A DNA stretch of 64,000 bases from Pseudoscleropodium purum (Eukaryota > Streptophyta > Bryopsida > Hypnales > Brachytheciaceae): the NCBI GenBank assembly GCA_963969395.1, contig OZ017801.1, positions 20,961,611 through 21,025,610 of the forward strand, in the 5' to 3' direction. Shown in pieces: positions 35,524-47,559 of the stretch. Within the stretch, counting starts at the first letter, position 1. Every line of letters begins with the position of its first letter. A program made the position numbers and the translations under genes. Below the pieces are notes generated by a model that saw only the letters and a list, made by a program, of their open reading frames with translations, was not told the origin of the DNA and made no database searches.

Positions 35524-35808
35524 AAGGTGAGTACATCCAAAATTCCACCCTACCTAAAATTGACATCATTACTCTTTATACAACTCCAAAATCAATATGT
35601 ATGATTGTTAAAGAAACGATTTTAAAACATCTACCAACAAAAACTTTGACCCTTTGTAACTTTTGCATACAATATCCAAATGTCATGCTCTTTAGTTTGT
35701 TGAAAACTCTTTACACTTGCCAACAAGAAAATATCAAGATTTTTACGAGTCTAATAAAAATAACTTAGACACAGTAGGAAAAAGTGTCGGTTCTGGGGGT
35801 ACCCACCT
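35524..35808. mobile_element. AAGGTGGGTAC-family MITE-like element, short copy
   Basis: Left end AAGGTGAGTACATCCAAAA. The reverse complement of the right end is AGGTGGGTACCCCCAGAAC. The interior matches the element at 3910-4351 in order, with about 150 bases deleted. Non-coding. Confidence 0.6.
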
Positions 35809-37540
35809 GCATAGGAGCAGAAAAAGTGTGTGCATCACTAGCAAAGTCGTGAAAAGTGGAGGCCAAATTTAGCGTGGGCCACCCGCCCCACCCCAGTCCA
35901 AGAAGCGCCGGTACCTACCCCGGTATCTTCTCTTTCAATCCTCCACTCATCAGTCTCTGACACTCCGTCTCTTGCATGCTCACGCCCGCACCACAATTGC
36001 ACCAAACTTCCAAACGCACAAAGCAACAAACTGATTGCCGTAATAATGATCTTCAATCCACGAAAAGATTTTTCAATGTATGCCCAAAGTGTAAAAAGAA
36101 AAGTGTTCAAGAAAATATTAAAAAAAAATGCACTGAAATTGTCCTGAACTCCGGATGTCGTGGTCGCCAGGGAAGTCGGCCAACTGCTGGCATTGACCCG
36201 GCCTTGCTGATGATCATGCCTGAGTGGTCCCACTGACTAAAATTATGCTAATGACGGAGCCACGACAATGTCCACGGTTGTTGCGTCATAACAAGTATGA
36301 AATTCACGCAATAATTCACCCCAAATTGTGTTCTACAGAAAGAAAAAGAAGAAATCATGTCTTAACAATTCAAAGATTGATCTGTTTGTACTTGAGTAAG
36401 TTCCTATTTTGAGCTTGGGATCCAAATCGTTGTCCGAGTGAGACGGAACAGTCAATTCAATGTGTCACTGCTGACTTTATGAGTGTAGCGAGCGTTGCAA
36501 TTTTATCTACCGGAAGATTGAATGATGGATCCCAACAGCAAGGTGAAGAGAATTGCAACAGTGTATCTATTGAATTGACCAGAGAATTGAGGGAGGATTG
36601 AATTCGTCGAGGAAAGGGGAGACAATGGTGTATGATTGATTGTTGTTACATTTACTCGGGGAGCGATCATTGCCATTTCGCTACTGGATCATAAGATTGG
36701 TGAATGTATATTCAAGTACAGTAAACTTTTCGGGGTTTCCGAATCGCTCATGTGGGTGCAAGAGAAAGACGCTTAGTTGGGCAATTTAAAACTATTGAAT
36801 TAACCAAAAAAATCCAATTAGGTCATGTAGTGTGCTGTAATAAGAAAGATTCGGCTAAACCCTGAACCTGTCTTAGACGGAATCGACGAAATTCTTGAGC
36901 TCTTGTCCAGCTGGGCCAGGTTGGTTTTTGACGACGTATCGCCCCCAAAATTTACTCTGATATCAACCGCACGGTGAAGAGACTTGCAACAGTGTACGTA
37001 ACTACTGAATTGACCAGGAAGCGAAACCGATTGAATTTATAACCCCCAAAACAAACCCAGATTGAATGGGTAGCAGAAAAGGGAGACAGGCAGTGGTGTA
37101 TGATTGTTGCTAAATTTACTTCCAATAAGTGCCGACTGGAGCCCTACGGCATCATCACCATATCCGCTTGCACTCAGGTTTCCAGTACAGTAGCTCAAAG
37201 TGATAGCAATGGAGGACGAAATAGTCGAAAATGGCAGGAAAAAAAGAAGAGACGCAATCATGTGCATGACTGAAGAAAAGACTACATCAATTGCAACAGG
37301 GATATGGGAGAATGGGACCATGGGGGTAATGTAACGTAATGTCAGGCTGAAGTGACAACAAGGGAGCTACCAGCATGCACTCAATCATAATAGAGGGTGC
37401 CCTCAGACGGTCATCAGATGGAGACTGGAAAGCCTGGGATTCATCCACGACGGCAACCTCCAAAGGAATGATCATTTATTACTGATCATCACATTGGCCA
37501 CATCACCACGTTTCGTACACGAGAATGATGGGTTCAAGGG
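35809..37540. repeat. GC-balanced intergenic DNA with a 431-bp-spaced duplication
   Basis: The segment 36542-36665 recurs at 36973-37120: GGTGAAGAG, TTGCAACAGTGTA, TTGAATTGACCAG, GGGGAGACA (GGGAGACA), GGTGTATGATTG and ATTTACT appear in the same order. Overlapping frames on both strands at 35838-36412 and 37037-37475 show no family resemblance. No gene is called. Confidence 0.5.
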
Positions 37541-38682
37541 TCAGTTGTGAGGTTTCATCTGTGTTGAATTGAAAGATTTTTCTCGTGGAATTGGTCGCGC
37601 ACAGATAGAGCTCATGGTTGTATAGGTTATGATTTGTGGGTTTTGTTGGCTTTTTCTGTGTTGAATTGAGAGGTTTTCTCGTGAAATTCATCTCGCAGAC
37701 TGAGAACATGGTTACATAGGTTAAGATTTCTGGGTTTAGGCTCTTTGTGGTCGTATTAACTGGTTTCGGTAGTTGGAATTGATCGCGCACAGACAGAGCA
37801 CATACTTCTACTGGATGGGTTTTGTGTGTTTAGTCTCGTTGTGGCGAATTTGACTGATTTCGGTAGTTGAATGGATGTCTTTCAGTTCCTAGAGCTTCCC
37901 GAATGACATTTGCAATGAAATCCGCTTGAAAGACGAGTGAGTGAGTGTGTGTGTGTGTGATTATCTTATTACGAGGTTTGAGAGTCCCGAGGGGAAACTG
38001 GAAACGCAGGGGGACTGTGGTCTGTTTAGAGGGGTACTTGGAGGTTTTTGTGAAGCTTGTGTTGAAGGTGACGAAGAGCTGAAGTCGCGCAAGTAATTGG
38101 GTGTAGAATTTCGTGTATTAGGAGACTTGGGTGCCCGGGGGACTGTGGTCTGTTAGAGGGGTACTTGCAGGTTTTCGTGAAGCTAATTTTGAGGGTGACG
38201 AAGCGCTGTAGTACCTCAAGCAATTGGGTGTAGAATCCCGTAGAATAGGTTTTGGAATTTGACGACGGCGCTTGCAATCTCCACTCTGGAGACGATGGGT
38301 TCGCAATTCGTATAATCAATGCCCTCGCCGTGTTGGTGCTTTCAAAGATTGTTTTAGTAGCCCCGTAATTGAAACCCCTTCACACTTACATACCCCTGTC
38401 GTCGTCATAACGGTGGTCACGAACAACGACACAGAGGCTCTTCGCATTTGGAAGAGCCCGTTATGAGGCAACTTTCTTTAGCCGGATTCAGAATTTAGGA
38501 CTGGAGAAACCTATTGCAAAGATGGATATGGATACTTGTAGGGTACGAAACTCTTGTTGAAACAAGAAAACAATGAATCATGGAGAAGAAAACATTGGCA
38601 GCAGCAAAACCACCACCAGTTGTGGTGTAGTTTTGTTGTAGGGATTGAGAATACCGTTTGTGGCAACAAGAGCTTCGAGGAG
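37541..38682. repeat. Upstream region of the 7TM gene with two sets of tandem repeats
   Basis: Set 1 has three degenerate units of about 95 bases (37559, 37655 and about 37765) sharing TCTGTGTTGAATTGA, TCGCGCACAGA-AGAGC and GGGTTTTGT. Set 2 has two units of 128-base spacing (38009-38121 and 38137-38249) sharing GGACTGTGGTCTGTT, AGAGGGGTACTTG, GTGAAGCT, GGTGACGAAG and AATTGGGTGTAGAAT. A GT-repeat (GTGAGTGTGTGTGTGTGTG) lies near 37940. This is probably promoter and leader DNA of the gene at 38683. Confidence 0.6.
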
Positions 38683-41600
38683 ATGGACACCATCGCCATA
38701 GTGCAAGTGAACAACAACAATGCACCCCCGCGGTATTCTACACTTGCTGGGGAAGATTGGGACCACACGTATCGCCCTTTGCCGAACCTCTTCTTTGGAC
38801 TGGCTCTGCTGTGGATGCTTTTGGTACTTGTGTGGACGGCAAATACGTGGTCTATGCGGCGATGGCAGGTATTCACTTACTTGCCTTTGTGAAATTTTGC
38901 AATGCAAACTAAAATTCTCCACACAATGCTTCTCTTTCTTGATTCTCCCAGCACCAGATTTTCAGAAAGAGATGGTTTTCAGAAGAAGATTAGACGAGAG
39001 TTTGCACATTTTTTGGGGTTAGTTGGTTACAGAATGGCGAGTTCGTTCCAGCTCGTTTATGTATGATCATCAATGTATTGGTTGAAGAGAATATTTTACT
39101 TTGTTCTAGGGATGTGAGGGTCGAAATTTTATATGAGAGCGTTCAAACCCTGTTGCTGTTGATTCTTTGCTAACGTGTGGAGGCCTTGGTTGCATGGCAG
39201 ACGAGCAATTTGCAGTGGGTGTTAACAGTAATTCCAGCGATGAAGTCCCTTGTAATGGGCCTTTCCTTCGTCTTTTGGTATGAAGATTTTCCTTCATTGC
39301 CCGTCTCTAATTTCTCAGTCAATTGAAGTTACTCGCAACCAGTCTTTAGTTGGAATGTGAGATCAGGTTGATCTTGGAAGAACGTGATGCACCTCTTTTG
39401 AGATTGTAGTTGTCATATTTGCATGTTTTGTGAGAGACTGAGCATGGTTTATGTTGTGGCAGGTACTCTTGCTTACATTTGAAGACATGTTCGTTCTGGA
39501 TTGCGTTTGGAGTCTTCGTTTCTCGAATCTTCTTCGAAACAGCTTGCTTCGTGACGTTCTTGTTAATCTCGTATGGATATTGCATCATGCACGAGCAACT
39601 CTCCTTGACGGAGAGACGCAGCGTTGCAGGCCTCACTTCGCTCTTATATTTGACCCTCACGGGCTACAAGGCTGCTGTCCCTCAATTCGCTGTAAGCACC
39701 ATTTACCTGAACATTTAAGAAAGGATACTAATTGTATCACTTCAAGCATTTTAACATCTGTAGGAGTGTAGTTTTGGAGAGATTAATAGCGCTGTGGAGA
39801 GATATCTTTGGGTACAAGAGCCAGATATAAAAAATTTATCCTTATGTATGCATTTCTTATGCAATTTCAAAGAGGGAAGTTGTAGACCACAAGAAATGAC
39901 AGTAGACAACTCCATTTCTATTAAAGAATCTGTGGCCATAGACATTTACCAAAGCCATACATAATTACGCCACTTGATAATAAGTCCAACCAAGTACAAG
40001 AATAGACGAGTTGCTGTTGATAACAGGGGTCCGTATAAGAGACAGGATAAAGTCTAAGAGACGGTTCTAAGATCCTCTACCTTAATTCTCAACCGAGAAA
40101 CTCCAGCTGAATCCCACAACATTGCGTATGCAAAAGTTTAGCCAAGAGAAAAACTCTGGTGATAAATGCTAGGTTTCTCATGGTGAGGCACTTACCTGAT
40201 CTTTGGAGTACAAATGAGAAGATTGCTCAGTGCTGTTCCATTCGTGTGCAGGTTCTCATAATATTCATTTATGCGGTTCTTCTCTATGTGATTATGGCAC
40301 ACATTGCTCGTAACTTGTCACTGCTAAGAGAGCAACTGCAGCAAATACAGGCCGAGGGCGTGCACATGATGCAGAACGCTGTTCATACCAAATACACTAT
40401 GTTCAGGTTAGTACCCTGCTATCCTCCAAGAGAGTGTTGCACTCTGTCTTTGACCTTTGCACAAGACTGGTGACTAGTACTGTACGCCACAAAATCATAT
40501 TTCCTGGTGCTTGGTACACCCTGACCTCTTTAATCTTATTGCAGGTGGTTCCAAATACAAGGACAATGACATGATTTTAATGCGTGACAAGTATTTTTGC
40601 AGTTGATGTAGTGTGACATGTGTACAGGGTATTCCATAATTTCATTGTAGGGAAGGTCGTATTTCCAGAGATCTAGGTTGTACAGTCTGTAGTGCAGCGG
40701 AGGTCAGCATTGGTGGTATACAATAATTCTATCTAAACTGTCTCTGCAGAAAGTTTCAAGGAGCGGTGTTGACAATGGTGGTCGCTGAAATTCTCGTACG
40801 TGGGGTCTTGTTGATTTGTCTTAAAGTTGGGTACTCTGAGCAAGCGAGTATATTTAATGTCTACACTTTATACAACGGTTGTGTTAATTATGCTGAGGGC
40901 ATGTATTCTTGGGGGCGGCCTTTTCACCATCTTCATAATACTTAATGTGGAAATTTTCTTTAAAATTTTCCAACTTTGCCTCATCTGATATATGCATGAC
41001 TGAGATTCTACTCAATGTAGTTGCTGAAGTCTACCGTAAAGTTTACCGAAGATATTTGTGTTTCAACAGATGCACGCTCAAACAGAAAGCATTGTAAATG
41101 AGTATTGGGTGCGCCTCCTAGTGCGAGAGATTACAGAAGTCACCATCTTCTTTTTCATTGGGTAAGATTCCTCAAGGCATTTCTTTGACCACTTTCCTTC
41201 TCTGTGATTCTGATGTCTCTCCTGCCAAGTGAACATAAAAAGGTAACTATTTTTATTATGCTATCAATATGGAGGATTGTCGTAATCCGTTGTGTAAGAG
41301 CCACACCACTATCACTGTAGACGAAGTAGACTAAAGGGTCACTTTAGATTGCACAGGTCAAAGTAACAAACACGAGTAAAGAAGAAATCCTACAACCTCA
41401 TTGGTGCAAGCATCATTTTTTTCTTTTTACCTTGCTTTGTACAATTTCGACTCAGACTTGTCCAAGTAATAAAAGTGAGCATGAGGAGGTCAAACTACTT
41501 GGCTGCTATGTTTCTTGCAAATATCAATGCTTAAAGCTACCTCTTTGAGGTATATTAGACTGTAGTTATCATTAGGTGTCATAAAAGCAGAGAATTATTT

Positions 41601-43145
41601 AAGCTTTTTATCTCACTCTTGCTCATGATGGTGGTTTAAATTATAAGCTTGTTCTCTGAAGCTTGTTGCCTCCGCCTATGCAATCTGAAGAAGCCCTAAT
41701 GTAACATAGCACATGTCAATTCGCGTTACTCATAACAGGTGGACCTTCAGATCAAGGGAACAGACTCCTTTTTTTAATGTCATGCCAACATCAAATACTT
41801 CTGGACAACGCACCTTGGCCCCAATTTACAGTGTGGTAAGCTCTTTAAGAACCAAGTCTCTTTTGCACGCTGTTGATAGATTCCTTTCTATCCCAGACAT
41901 AGTGTAGACTCACTTCTTCGAGCTACTCTATCGAGATTCTATCTCTAATTTTCAGTATGTCGTTTCGACACATCCTTCACATGTTTTCAAGTAGCCAAAC
42001 TGAATTCAAGATTCATAGTTACCTCTTTAGTAGACTTCACCTCGATGTTTACATTCATGATTCATATTGATGAAAATTTGCCATGCAAAAGTGATGGCTA
42101 CTTCACCCACTCCCTCCAACTGATTGATTTTGCATGATGGGCCTTTGTTGCAGGAAATGAATGAGAGGCAATTCAGAAAGTTGGATTACAAAGAATGGCA
42201 CATTGGAGTGGTGAGCTCTCATTTCCCCCCGTCTACTCTACCGATATTGAGTACTTGTGTGAGAATCTCTGTCCCTGAGGCTCTACAAGTCCCATGCTCT
42301 TCAGTGTCTGCGTTTTGATTTGGAGAGGCAATTAGTCATGGAGATGACTTCAGAACTTTCAAATGCCGATGTATGTCTGCTTTAATTACCCTTTTAGCCT
42401 GTAATAGGGTTTTCAGTAAAATTAGACTGTTTCAGGAACTTTTAGAAAATATCATTAACAGCATGGAGAGGTCTCTCAATGGTTATCGTAATCACCTCTT
42501 TGGATACTGTGTATAATCACTGTGTCCATTGGGAGACCCCATAAATCGTGAAGAAGATTCTCTTTTATGATATTTTCTAGAGGTCCCTGAAACTGTCTAT
42601 GTTCACTGAAAAAACCCTGTTCATTACCTACAAATGTTGAGAATCTGACTATCGTGTTGTGTTGGACTATGCAGCCCACTCCCATTTCAAGAACAGGTGA
42701 CAGGAACCGTCCCATGCTGGTGATAGTGCAGAATCCAGGTGTGTCCGACTTGGACAATGATCCAATCCCCAATAGCCTGTTTAAGATGTCCGCCAATTTC
42801 CAACACTCGTGGCCTGATCCCTCCTCCTCCTCTCATGACGAAGGTCTGCAGCTCCGGCTCCGAGCCAGCGGGGAGCTTTCCTCAACAACCACACTCTCGG
42901 AAGAAAATAAGAAAACATCTGAATATTGTCATTGGGATACAAAATGTCACAAGGAAGACAACACTGGAGTAGCAGCAGCAGCAGGGTATTTGGAGGAGGT
43001 TGCTGTGGATGTCAAGGGGTTGAAAAACTACTCGTTCCTTCCATTTGAGAATCCATGCTGCGACGTTGCACGACCTTTGCATTCAAGGTCGAACTCAAGC
43101 AAAAGCTTGCAAGCCTCTGTACATTACCAATCATACAGCAAATGA
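38683..43145 (+). CDS. Seven-transmembrane protein, plant 'lung seven-TM receptor-like' group (9 exons)
   Basis: Exons 38683-38868, 39201-39277, 39463-39691, 40252-40406, 40750-40795, 41070-41161, 41739-41835, 42154-42210 and 42675-43145 join in phase at GT-AG borders into 469 aa. Hydrophobic segments lie at about residues 34-55, 63-88, 98-128, 145-162, 165-190, 217-231 and 247-262. They are followed by the block WTFRSREQTPFFNVMP, then EWHIGVPTPISR and a Ser-rich, probably cytosolic tail of about 150 residues. The blocks MMQNAVHTKYTMFRKFQGA and YWVRLLVREITEV resemble small plant membrane proteins annotated as lung seven-transmembrane receptor-like. Function is not established; endomembrane trafficking or signalling is a guess. 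No signal peptide precedes TM1. The ATG at 38683 is the first in this frame and has G at -3 and +4. Intron 3 contains dispersed-repeat copy B. Confidence 0.88.
39720..40130 (+). repeat. Gene-associated dispersed repeat, copy B (intron 3 of the 7TM gene)
   Basis: Landmarks in order are AGGATACTAATTGTATCACT, CTGTAGGAGTGTAG, GCTGTGGAGAGATAT, GGGTACAAGAGCCAGA, GTTGTAGACC, ACTCCATTTCTATT, GGCCATAGACATTT, AACCAAGT and GTTGCTGTTGATAACAGGGG. It matches copy E at 51544-51895 almost throughout and copy A at 13839-14100 in part, all on the sense strand of their genes. Confidence 0.7.
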
Positions 43146-46100
43146 TACATGTTTCCCAGTTTCGAATTTTGTTCCCTTAGAATTCATTCTGAAAAGTAGT
43201 AGCCCAAATGGGCGATTCCAGATGTGATTATGTAAACCACAGAGAGAGCCCTGAACTTGTACCCATTATTCTTCAGAGCCGGAGGCCACCGTCTTGCTGA
43301 CCATGTATGAGACGTAGCGTAGAATGTCACTGTAGAATGTAAATTTACCCAATTAGTTTGAGTCACCCTACAGACTCATGTAGGATTCAGGAGATGCTCT
43401 TTTTGGTAGCGTTAGTACCTTTTAAGGATGAATAAGGTGAGTGCAGATTCTTCTGAGGTGCTCAAGCTGCAAGAGTGATGCAGCTGCTACTCCAGTGGAA
43501 GGCCGTAAAACGAACCTGGCCAAGATTGAACGGTTGTACCATACCCAAGCATACAAAGTATGCATTGAAAAATTGAAAAATTTCACAGGTTATCATGACA
43601 TTCGCAAGGTATTCTTTGAGTGCACTCATCATTTGGTAACTATATAATTCAACAGGATGTGATCTAGGTTCAATCAATATGCTTGAGATTGATGTGCAAC
43701 AGCATACTCCTTGTGCTTGCTCGCCTGCGGAATCCAAGCGACCCAAGCAAGCAAACATACATACAAGGCTTGAACGGTATTGGGAAATTGGGGAGCAAAT
43801 ATCAGAGGGCTGTATCTGTGATAGAAGTTAAGGGTTTCCTCTTCAAAATTGTTGAATATGAGACGTTAAGAGATGCGTCAAAGAAAAAAGACATCTTCGA
43901 TACTCTAGTTGTCCCCAAGGAGATGGGGCCAGGGTATTTAATTAGGAGCTCCTTTCAAGAATGCTACGATCTGCACGTCAATCAGTCTTTCATTCAATAC
44001 AATCACAATCTTATGCCTGAAAGACTGCACTATTGCACCGATTTGCATCCAGTACTGAGATCCATATTGACACTTCTGGAAAAAATGGCAACTAGGTGTA
44101 AAAAAAATTTCATCATTCTAAGATCATGACCTCACCAATGACAATCTGAAGCCCTCATACCGTAAATTTAAACAAAGCGATGAAAGACAGAATTGACAGT
44201 GGGAATCTGGACTCTCATGAGATAGCAATTGCTAGGGAGAGGCTGTAACACTTTTCTCTTGCAACGAACTTTATTTCTGTTTACCTCCCCAAAAGAAAGC
44301 TTTGACCACTTTCGCTCAATATTCAAGGTCGAACATGACTGAATCCTAAAGAAAGGCCAACCCCAAACCTGCATCAATACAAGCTTGTTGATGAGTTGAT
44401 TCACAGCAACAGCTTCGCCCTGTCCTGCCCGATCAACTCTAACCACAGCTGGGGTTGCATTATGATTTCTACATTATGATCGAAGCCTTTTTGAATCTGA
44501 TGAAATCCGGAAGGCTTCAATAGTAAGAGGTCGTTGCCGCAGTACATATGAACTTGAAGCCGAGTCTACCCGAGTCGGAAACAGGAGCTTCTGGGTATAC
44601 TTCAAACCAAGCGGGTTTATTCCTGAAGACTGAATATGAAGGCTTAAAGGAAACTGCAATCTCAGGAAGAGTTGTCTTTCTGTTAACCATGCAGTGCTGA
44701 ATAACCAATAAGTTCAACTACACTAAAATATACCCTTAGTCGGCTGGTGAACCAGGCAACCTGTTAAACATCTTCGTCATGATCATCTGCACATTTGTAT
44801 AGTCGCCAGTCTTCATCATGCATAACAGGAGTATCCTCAATTTTCTTACTATCAAATGCTGCTTACATTGTCCTAACTTGACTGCCTGTTCTGGCACGCA
44901 ACTCCTCCATGACCAGCCCTGGATTTGGTCTGTTGAGGGCCGAGTCATACAAGGATAATAAACGGGGTAATTCAAAGTTCTGCATAGTCTTGCTAATTGA
45001 CGCGAGGTAAGAAAGCTAGGAAAATCGATGAGTGGTCAGTGAGGGAGTTCACTGAATCTCGAAAGTTCATGTTCTTTCAAATTCACTTTCTGTCGAAAAT
45101 TTGAGGTGAAAGGCTATTCTTGATCAGTTACTACTACAGCAAAACTGGTGACGTACAAGAGTTAAACAGTACAAAGAGTTCAGGCGCTTACAGACGACTA
45201 TCCTGTTCCAGCTGTGGTTCACGTTCACGCTGTAAGCTCGGTGGTCTAGCACGATTACACCCCTTAGTGGTCATCTTCAGGAACTTCAGTTTCATGTTCT
45301 CCTTAATCTACTCATCCAAACATTTTCACCACTTTAGAACCATAGAAACCATTCAATTTATGCAAGAACCAAATTGCTTACCGATAACTAAAGGGGCAAA
45401 CGCTTGTGCTGTCAGAGCAGGCTCACTTCTTGACATCCTGAAATCACGATACCCTTTTTACTGGTTACAAGATCAGGAATGACATACAAACAAAGTTCAG
45501 GATGTATAAAAAAAGTGCTCTACATCAAGTATCATACTTTACCTGCTCTAACAATATGCAGATTTAACTGGTGAATGCACAAACTAAGAACTCGTTTGAC
45601 AGACGGCATTGCTGGTGCATGGATTGAGATACTTCAAGTGCACGGATATTGCTGCGATACTTCCAGAGCTTGAGATTGAACCCGGTGAAGTTGGTGAAAA
45701 GCGCCACGAATTAGAAGTTGGATCCGCAACAGACAAAAGGCCGTGTCCAAACAATTCCATGGTTATGACTCCTCTTCATTGTAAGGCAATATTACTGAGA
45801 GTTCCAATGAATAAAAGCCCTAAATAGTGCTTTCATTCCTACCTAGAAGAATTATATCACAACCTAACCCTATGAAACTGAAGTTCTTATGTTATGAACA
45901 GGTCCAATTTCTCCTCTCAAAGATTCTCCAAAATCGAGAAGATGCCTCCTCAGCCGATAGTCCTAATTCCGCAGCTGCTTCAAAACAAACTCTGGCGCAC
46001 TTTGAAAATTGATCAAAAAGAGTACCTGCAGAAACATGCCTAAGAGAGAGGCACATACTCGTTGAAAATCTTCAGGCAAAAAACGATCAGACGAAACGCG

Positions 46101-46368
46101 CCAAGGTTTCCATCTCATCAATGCGGCATCGCGATCCTACAGTGGAGTTCGTGATGATCAACAACTTGAATTCGGCGAAGATTATCCTCACATACGAACA
46201 ACCAAAAAACATTCGTGCTCATAGCGAAGCCTCCAGTTTGCAGTGAAGGAAAAACCAGGCTCAAACTCTTTCCAGTCGTATGTCTTCCAAAAGTTCCCCC
46301 AAGGCTTCGGAATCATGAGCATGAAGAAGTCTCAATGCTCTCCATTCCAAGACACAATTGAAATGAAG
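43146..46368. other. Gene-like composition between two 3' ends, no coding gene established
   Basis: The 7TM gene and the PHAX gene converge on this 3.2-kb interval. Base composition is closer to genic than to repeat DNA. The longest frame (43683-44129 +, 148 codons) starts without ATG, and neither it nor the frames at 44168-44446 (-), 45120-45482 (+) and 45609-45827 (+) resembles a family I know. Part is presumably 3' UTR of both neighbours. A small or non-coding gene cannot be excluded. Confidence 0.4.
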
Positions 46369-47433
46369 TTAATCAGCGATCTCTCCTTCCTCCTCTATCT
46401 CCCCATCCTCCTTCATTTCCCCTTCCTCCTGAAACTTTTCATTAATCTGACCCCTGCAACCCCCCTTCTCAACCCTAGTAACCCCAACCTCAGTAACCCC
46501 ACGAATTGGACTATCAGTAGGGATCTCCCCTTCTTCAACAAGATCCCCGTAGCTCACCGTCATCCTAAGCCTCTCAGAAACGGGTCTCTGGGGCCTTTTC
46601 CCATCCAAGGGTTTAGGGTTTAAGCCCTTCTGCCCTCTCTCCGCATGCTTCTTCAACCCTTGAATCCACGCGTTCTGCATTGCTGCAGGCGCACGCACGT
46701 TGTCCACTTCTTCTCTCAAGCTTCCTCTCGGCATTCTCTCTCTCGAAACTGATCGATCAAAGTCCATACTCGTTCTACGCCTCTTGCTATTCTGCCTCTC
46801 ATCAATTTCCACATCCTCATGCATCCGTTTCCCATTCCCTCTCTCATTCTCTCTCTCTTTCGCCCTCGCTTTCTGCTGCTCAATGTGTTTCCGGTTCCCC
46901 TCTTTCATAATCTCCTTGTACAACACAGCCCCTACGTGATCTCGGAGCAAACTCCACAAGACACCTCCTGCAGACCGACGACGAACCCCGTCAGCTGTCA
47001 TTTGACCCCCGCACTTCTCAACAACGTCCACCTGGTTCAAAAGCGCCTTCATGGCCGCAATGCCAATTCGCTCCACAGCTTCTCGGAACAACGGATACTT
47101 CGGTTCATCGATGCGTCGGCACGTCTGCACCACAAATTGCTCAAGGCTCATCACGGATTTTCTCTGATTGCTCGGGCCCTTCCGCCGCTTCTTCTTTTTC
47201 TTCTTCGGATTGTTAATCTTTCCGGACTCGAACTCGCGAATTTGAGATGCTCCTTCGTCTGCCGCTTCATGGAGAGAGTGTTCAACCCCGAGATTAGGGT
47301 TTCGTGAGCTTGTAATGTCCATAGCCTTGAACTCCGACTGCAATTCTCCGTCGTCTTCGTCATCGCACGCGTCGTCCTCGTAATCGGAATCGGAATTGTC
47401 GTAGATCGCGTCTAAGACGCTGTCATGCTCCAT
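46369..47433 (-). CDS. PHAX: PHAX RNA-binding-domain protein (single exon, 354 aa)
   Basis: One uninterrupted frame starts at an ATG (47433-47431) and ends at TAA. An acidic N terminus (residues 12-30) is followed by a strong basic nuclear localisation signal (PKKKKKKRRK, about 76-85). The RNA-binding domain spans about 95-185, with IGIAAMKALLNQV, CGGQM (about 141-145) and RRRSAGGVLWSLLR (151-164), then EIMKEGNRKHIEQQKARAKERE. This is the pattern of animal PHAX (phosphorylated adaptor for snRNA export), including the GG and RRR-GGV blocks. The C-terminal half is charged, low in complexity and ends in repeated EEGE/EDGEIE units. Nuclear RNA binding or export is inferred from the domain; I did not see the CBC- or CRM1-binding regions of animal PHAX. 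A TTAGGGTT motif lies about 25 bases before the ATG. Confidence 0.9.
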   Translation of the reverse strand: MEHDSVLDAIYDNSDSDYEDDACDDEDDGELQSEFKAMDITSSRNPNLGVEHSLHEAADEGASQIREFESGKINNPKKKKKKRRKGPSNQRKSVMSLEQFVVQTCRRIDEPKYPLFREAVERIGIAAMKALLNQVDVVEKCGGQMTADGVRRRSAGGVLWSLLRDHVGAVLYKEIMKEGNRKHIEQQKARAKERENERGNGKRMHEDVEIDERQNSKRRRTSMDFDRSVSRERMPRGSLREEVDNVRAPAAMQNAWIQGLKKHAERGQKGLNPKPLDGKRPQRPVSERLRMTVSYGDLVEEGEIPTDSPIRGVTEVGVTRVEKGGCRGQINEKFQEEGEMKEDGEIEEEGEIAD

Positions 47434-47457
47434 CGTCTTGACGACGGGGAATACTGC

Positions 47458-47553
47458 TGAACCCTAATTTTGTGCTCTCATCGTCCAGCTTCGCAGAACC
47501 TCTGGCGATGGGGACGGAAACAGAGAAATGGGTAAGAGAAAACTAAACCCTAA
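47458..47553 (-). promoter_or_regulatory. Telo-box motifs in the PHAX gene leader and promoter
   Basis: AACCCTAA at about 47459-47466 and AAACCCTAA at 47545-47553 (read on the plus strand) lie 25-120 bases upstream of the minus-strand start codon. The motif is the same as upstream of the ZCCHC9-like and bromodomain genes. Regulatory function is inferred. Confidence 0.5.
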
Positions 47554-47559
47554 CAGATT

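Noticed and set aside
35838..36412. Overlapping frames on both strands near 36 kb
   Set aside because: No motif, no splice-consistent extension, and mutual overlap; treated as intergenic.
43683..44129. 148-codon plus-strand frame downstream of the 7TM gene
   Set aside because: Begins without ATG, has no adjoining splice-supported exons and no known family.
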